Shown here one piece after another: positions 62,834-64,000 of a stretch of DNA of 64,000 nucleotides (position 1 is its first letter; each line of letters opens with the position of its first letter). A program made the position numbers and the translations under genes. Origin of the DNA: HGW-17 sp964516435 (GTDB lineage: Bacteria; Myxococcota_A; Polyangia; HGW-17); assembly GCA_964516435.1 (NCBI GenBank), contig CAZEZP010000078.1, positions 1 to 64,000 on the forward strand, read 5' to 3'. The notes below the pieces were generated by a model. That model saw only the letters and a list, made by a program, of their open reading frames with translations. It did no database searches and had not been told where the DNA came from.

Positions 62834-63400
62834 TTGTCCTCCTCTACCCAGCCCGTTTCATCCGGTCTTGCACCCGGTGAACCGAAAAAACGGAATGACC
62901 CGGACTTCTGGCAAAATGCCTGTGGCTCTGGAGCGAACCTCGCCTGCGGCTCCGGATGTTTCACCAGCCACCTGCACGGCGCATCCCTGCGCCGCCTGCC
63001 CCTTTGGGGCAGTGATTCACTATATATCCTAATTTGTCCGGCAAGGCAAAGAAATTATAGAATAAAAATTTTCATGAAATCATGGCCACAAAAAGTTTTT
63101 CTTGTCTGAAAACGCCACTATTTGATATTCAAAATAGATGATAAAAATTCAGTCAAAAATTTTTCTGATTTTCCATGGAAAAATCCCTCTTTTCTGATTT
63201 TTTCATCTTTTGCAAAACATTTTTACTCATGGACAAAAATCTTCGGGCTCCCGACAGGCCGCGGCGGTGCCGGCACGGGTGCCAGTTGGCATGGATAACA
63301 TCGGCAATCACGATTTACGGCTGCTTTGCCTGCAGATTTTCACGAAATTTATTTACTGGATGAATATGGGAAGACAGAGGAAATCAGGCGGGAACCGGCA
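62834..63400. other. AT-rich intergenic region
   Basis: About 570 bases with no convincing gene. The left part is GC-rich with a 7-bp hairpin CTGCCCC-TTT-GGGGCAG (62996-63012) not followed by a T run on either strand; from about 63040 to 63240 composition drops sharply to A/T runs. It lies downstream of the gene ending at 63401 and upstream of the 62833 start, so it may hold promoters for the latter. Confidence 0.6.
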
Positions 63401-64000
63401 CTACTTGGCGCCGCAGCCACCGCCGGCCGGCATCTGCGTATTGCGGGAGAGCGTGTTCTTGCACTCGGCCGCGTACGCCTTCTCGTTGTACTTGCAGAAC
63501 TCGGTCTTGATGGTTTCGGCATCCAGGCCCGAGAACTTGTTCTTGCCGTTGGCGATCCAGGTGGGGGAGCCGCCGACCTTGCTCATCTTGGCCACCAGCA
63601 GGCTGTCTTCCAGCAGTTTCTTGCCCTCCTCGCCCGTGGAGCAGGTCTCGATCACGGCCGGGTCGATGCCGTTCGTGGCGCAGGGCTTCCAGTCGGGGTT
63701 GTGGATGTTGGGGTTGCGGCACCAGATGTACTCCATGAACTTGTAGTCCTTGGCATAGTGCTTCATGGCGCACAGTTCGCGGATGTTCTCTTCCACTTCG
63801 GGCTGGCCGTGCAGCGCGTTGAAGCCGGAGCCCACCTTGTCGGCGATGTAGTAGATCTTGAAGTCGATCTTGTTCTTGAAGTTGGCCAGGACTTCCTTCA
63901 TGGCATCGAGGGCCTTCACGCCATAGGGGCACTGGCTCATCACGAACAGTTCCAGCGTGTTGGGCACTTCCTTGCGGCATTCGAAATCCCACTGGCAGTC
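63401..64000 (-). CDS. thioredoxin-fold (DsbA/GILT-like) protein, 5' end cut by window edge
   Basis: The frame is open to the right edge, so the N-terminus is missing; a GTG at 63967 is internal. The visible 200 residues include LELFVMSQCPYGVKALDAM, where the usual CxxC is reduced to CPYG, further cysteines in ELCAMKHY, IWCRNPNIHNPDWKPC, IETCSTGEEG, the cis-Pro-like KVGGSPTWIANGKNKF and a C-terminal Cys pair ECKN...GGCGAK. This pattern fits the family of exported thioredoxin-like proteins with a CPxG active site seen in myxobacteria. Probably a periplasmic protein; role unknown. Confidence 0.75.
   Translation of the reverse strand, partial: DCQWDFECRKEVPNTLELFVMSQCPYGVKALDAMKEVLANFKNKIDFKIYYIADKVGSGFNALHGQPEVEENIRELCAMKHYAKDYKFMEYIWCRNPNIHNPDWKPCATNGIDPAVIETCSTGEEGKKLLEDSLLVAKMSKVGGSPTWIANGKNKFSGLDAETIKTEFCKYNEKAYAAECKNTLSRNTQMPAGGGCGAK

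Noticed and set aside
62996..63012. Seven-bp hairpin as terminator
   Set aside because: No T run on either side; position does not follow a gene end closely.

Overview
The window (64 kb, GC-rich, dense, with many ATGA start/stop overlaps) looks like chromosome from a Gram-negative bacterium of the Myxococcota / deltaproteobacterial type. Evidence: many predicted lipoproteins with lipoboxes, MYXO-CTERM-like tails (Cys, hydrophobic helix, Arg cluster), atpB-atpE standing apart from the other ATP synthase genes, a zapA-rny-ymdB string, and promoters of the TTGACA-N17-TAxxxx kind. The taxonomic call is inference; no rRNA is present.

Layout. 0-5 kb (minus): alpha-glucan phosphorylase, plant-type phosphofructokinase and a lipoprotein, i.e. 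glycogen breakdown into glycolysis. 5-7.2 kb (minus): a lipoprotein and a CcdA/DsbD-thioredoxin fusion. 7.3-12.6 kb (minus): a degenerate response regulator with a long Ala/Pro tail, an inositol-monophosphatase-type enzyme, a peptide-type solute-binding lipoprotein, and ATP synthase subunits a and c; subunit c carries a sodium-type ligand set. 12.7-13.8 kb (minus): two tRNA-Leu genes co-oriented with a HAD phosphatase whose start codon touches the tRNA 3' end. 14-22.8 kb (plus): zapA, rny, ymdB, three cysteine-rich thioredoxin-fold lipoproteins, then DUF47 and a PiT phosphate transporter. 23.4-28.7 kb (plus): a six-gene Na+-NQR operon whose A subunit keeps two [4Fe-4S] motifs like RnfC. 28.7-30.5 kb (minus): nucleotidyltransferase and CDP-alcohol phosphatidyltransferase for a polar head group. 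30.6-41.9 kb (minus): cell-envelope proteins, including two very large ORFs in which a MYXO-CTERM-like tail runs in frame straight into a second lipoprotein signal; the second gene also has an AGAAG repeat in its signal peptide that looks phase-variable. 42.1-43.1 kb: decayed transposase and integrase fragments. 43-54 kb (plus): a membrane-fused spermidine-synthase-like protein, tRNA-Val, thrS, infC (AUU start), a DUF507 protein, a degenerate ETF-like pair, a TPR lipoprotein and two divergent MlaE-like permeases. 54-62 kb (minus): a molybdenum hydroxylase (FAD, Fe-S and Mo subunits) followed by a lipoprotein and a large S41 protease lipoprotein. The right edge cuts a thioredoxin-fold protein.

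Taken together the genes suggest sodium-based energetics (Na+-NQR plus a Na+-type ATP synthase rotor), a heavy investment in periplasmic thiol chemistry, and a surface-protein region with unusual gene architecture. The most novel-looking items are the in-frame MYXO-CTERM/lipobox polyprotein layout (seen twice), the AGAAG contingency repeat, the eight-cysteine module repeated in the lipoprotein cluster, and the iron-sulfur-bearing NqrA.
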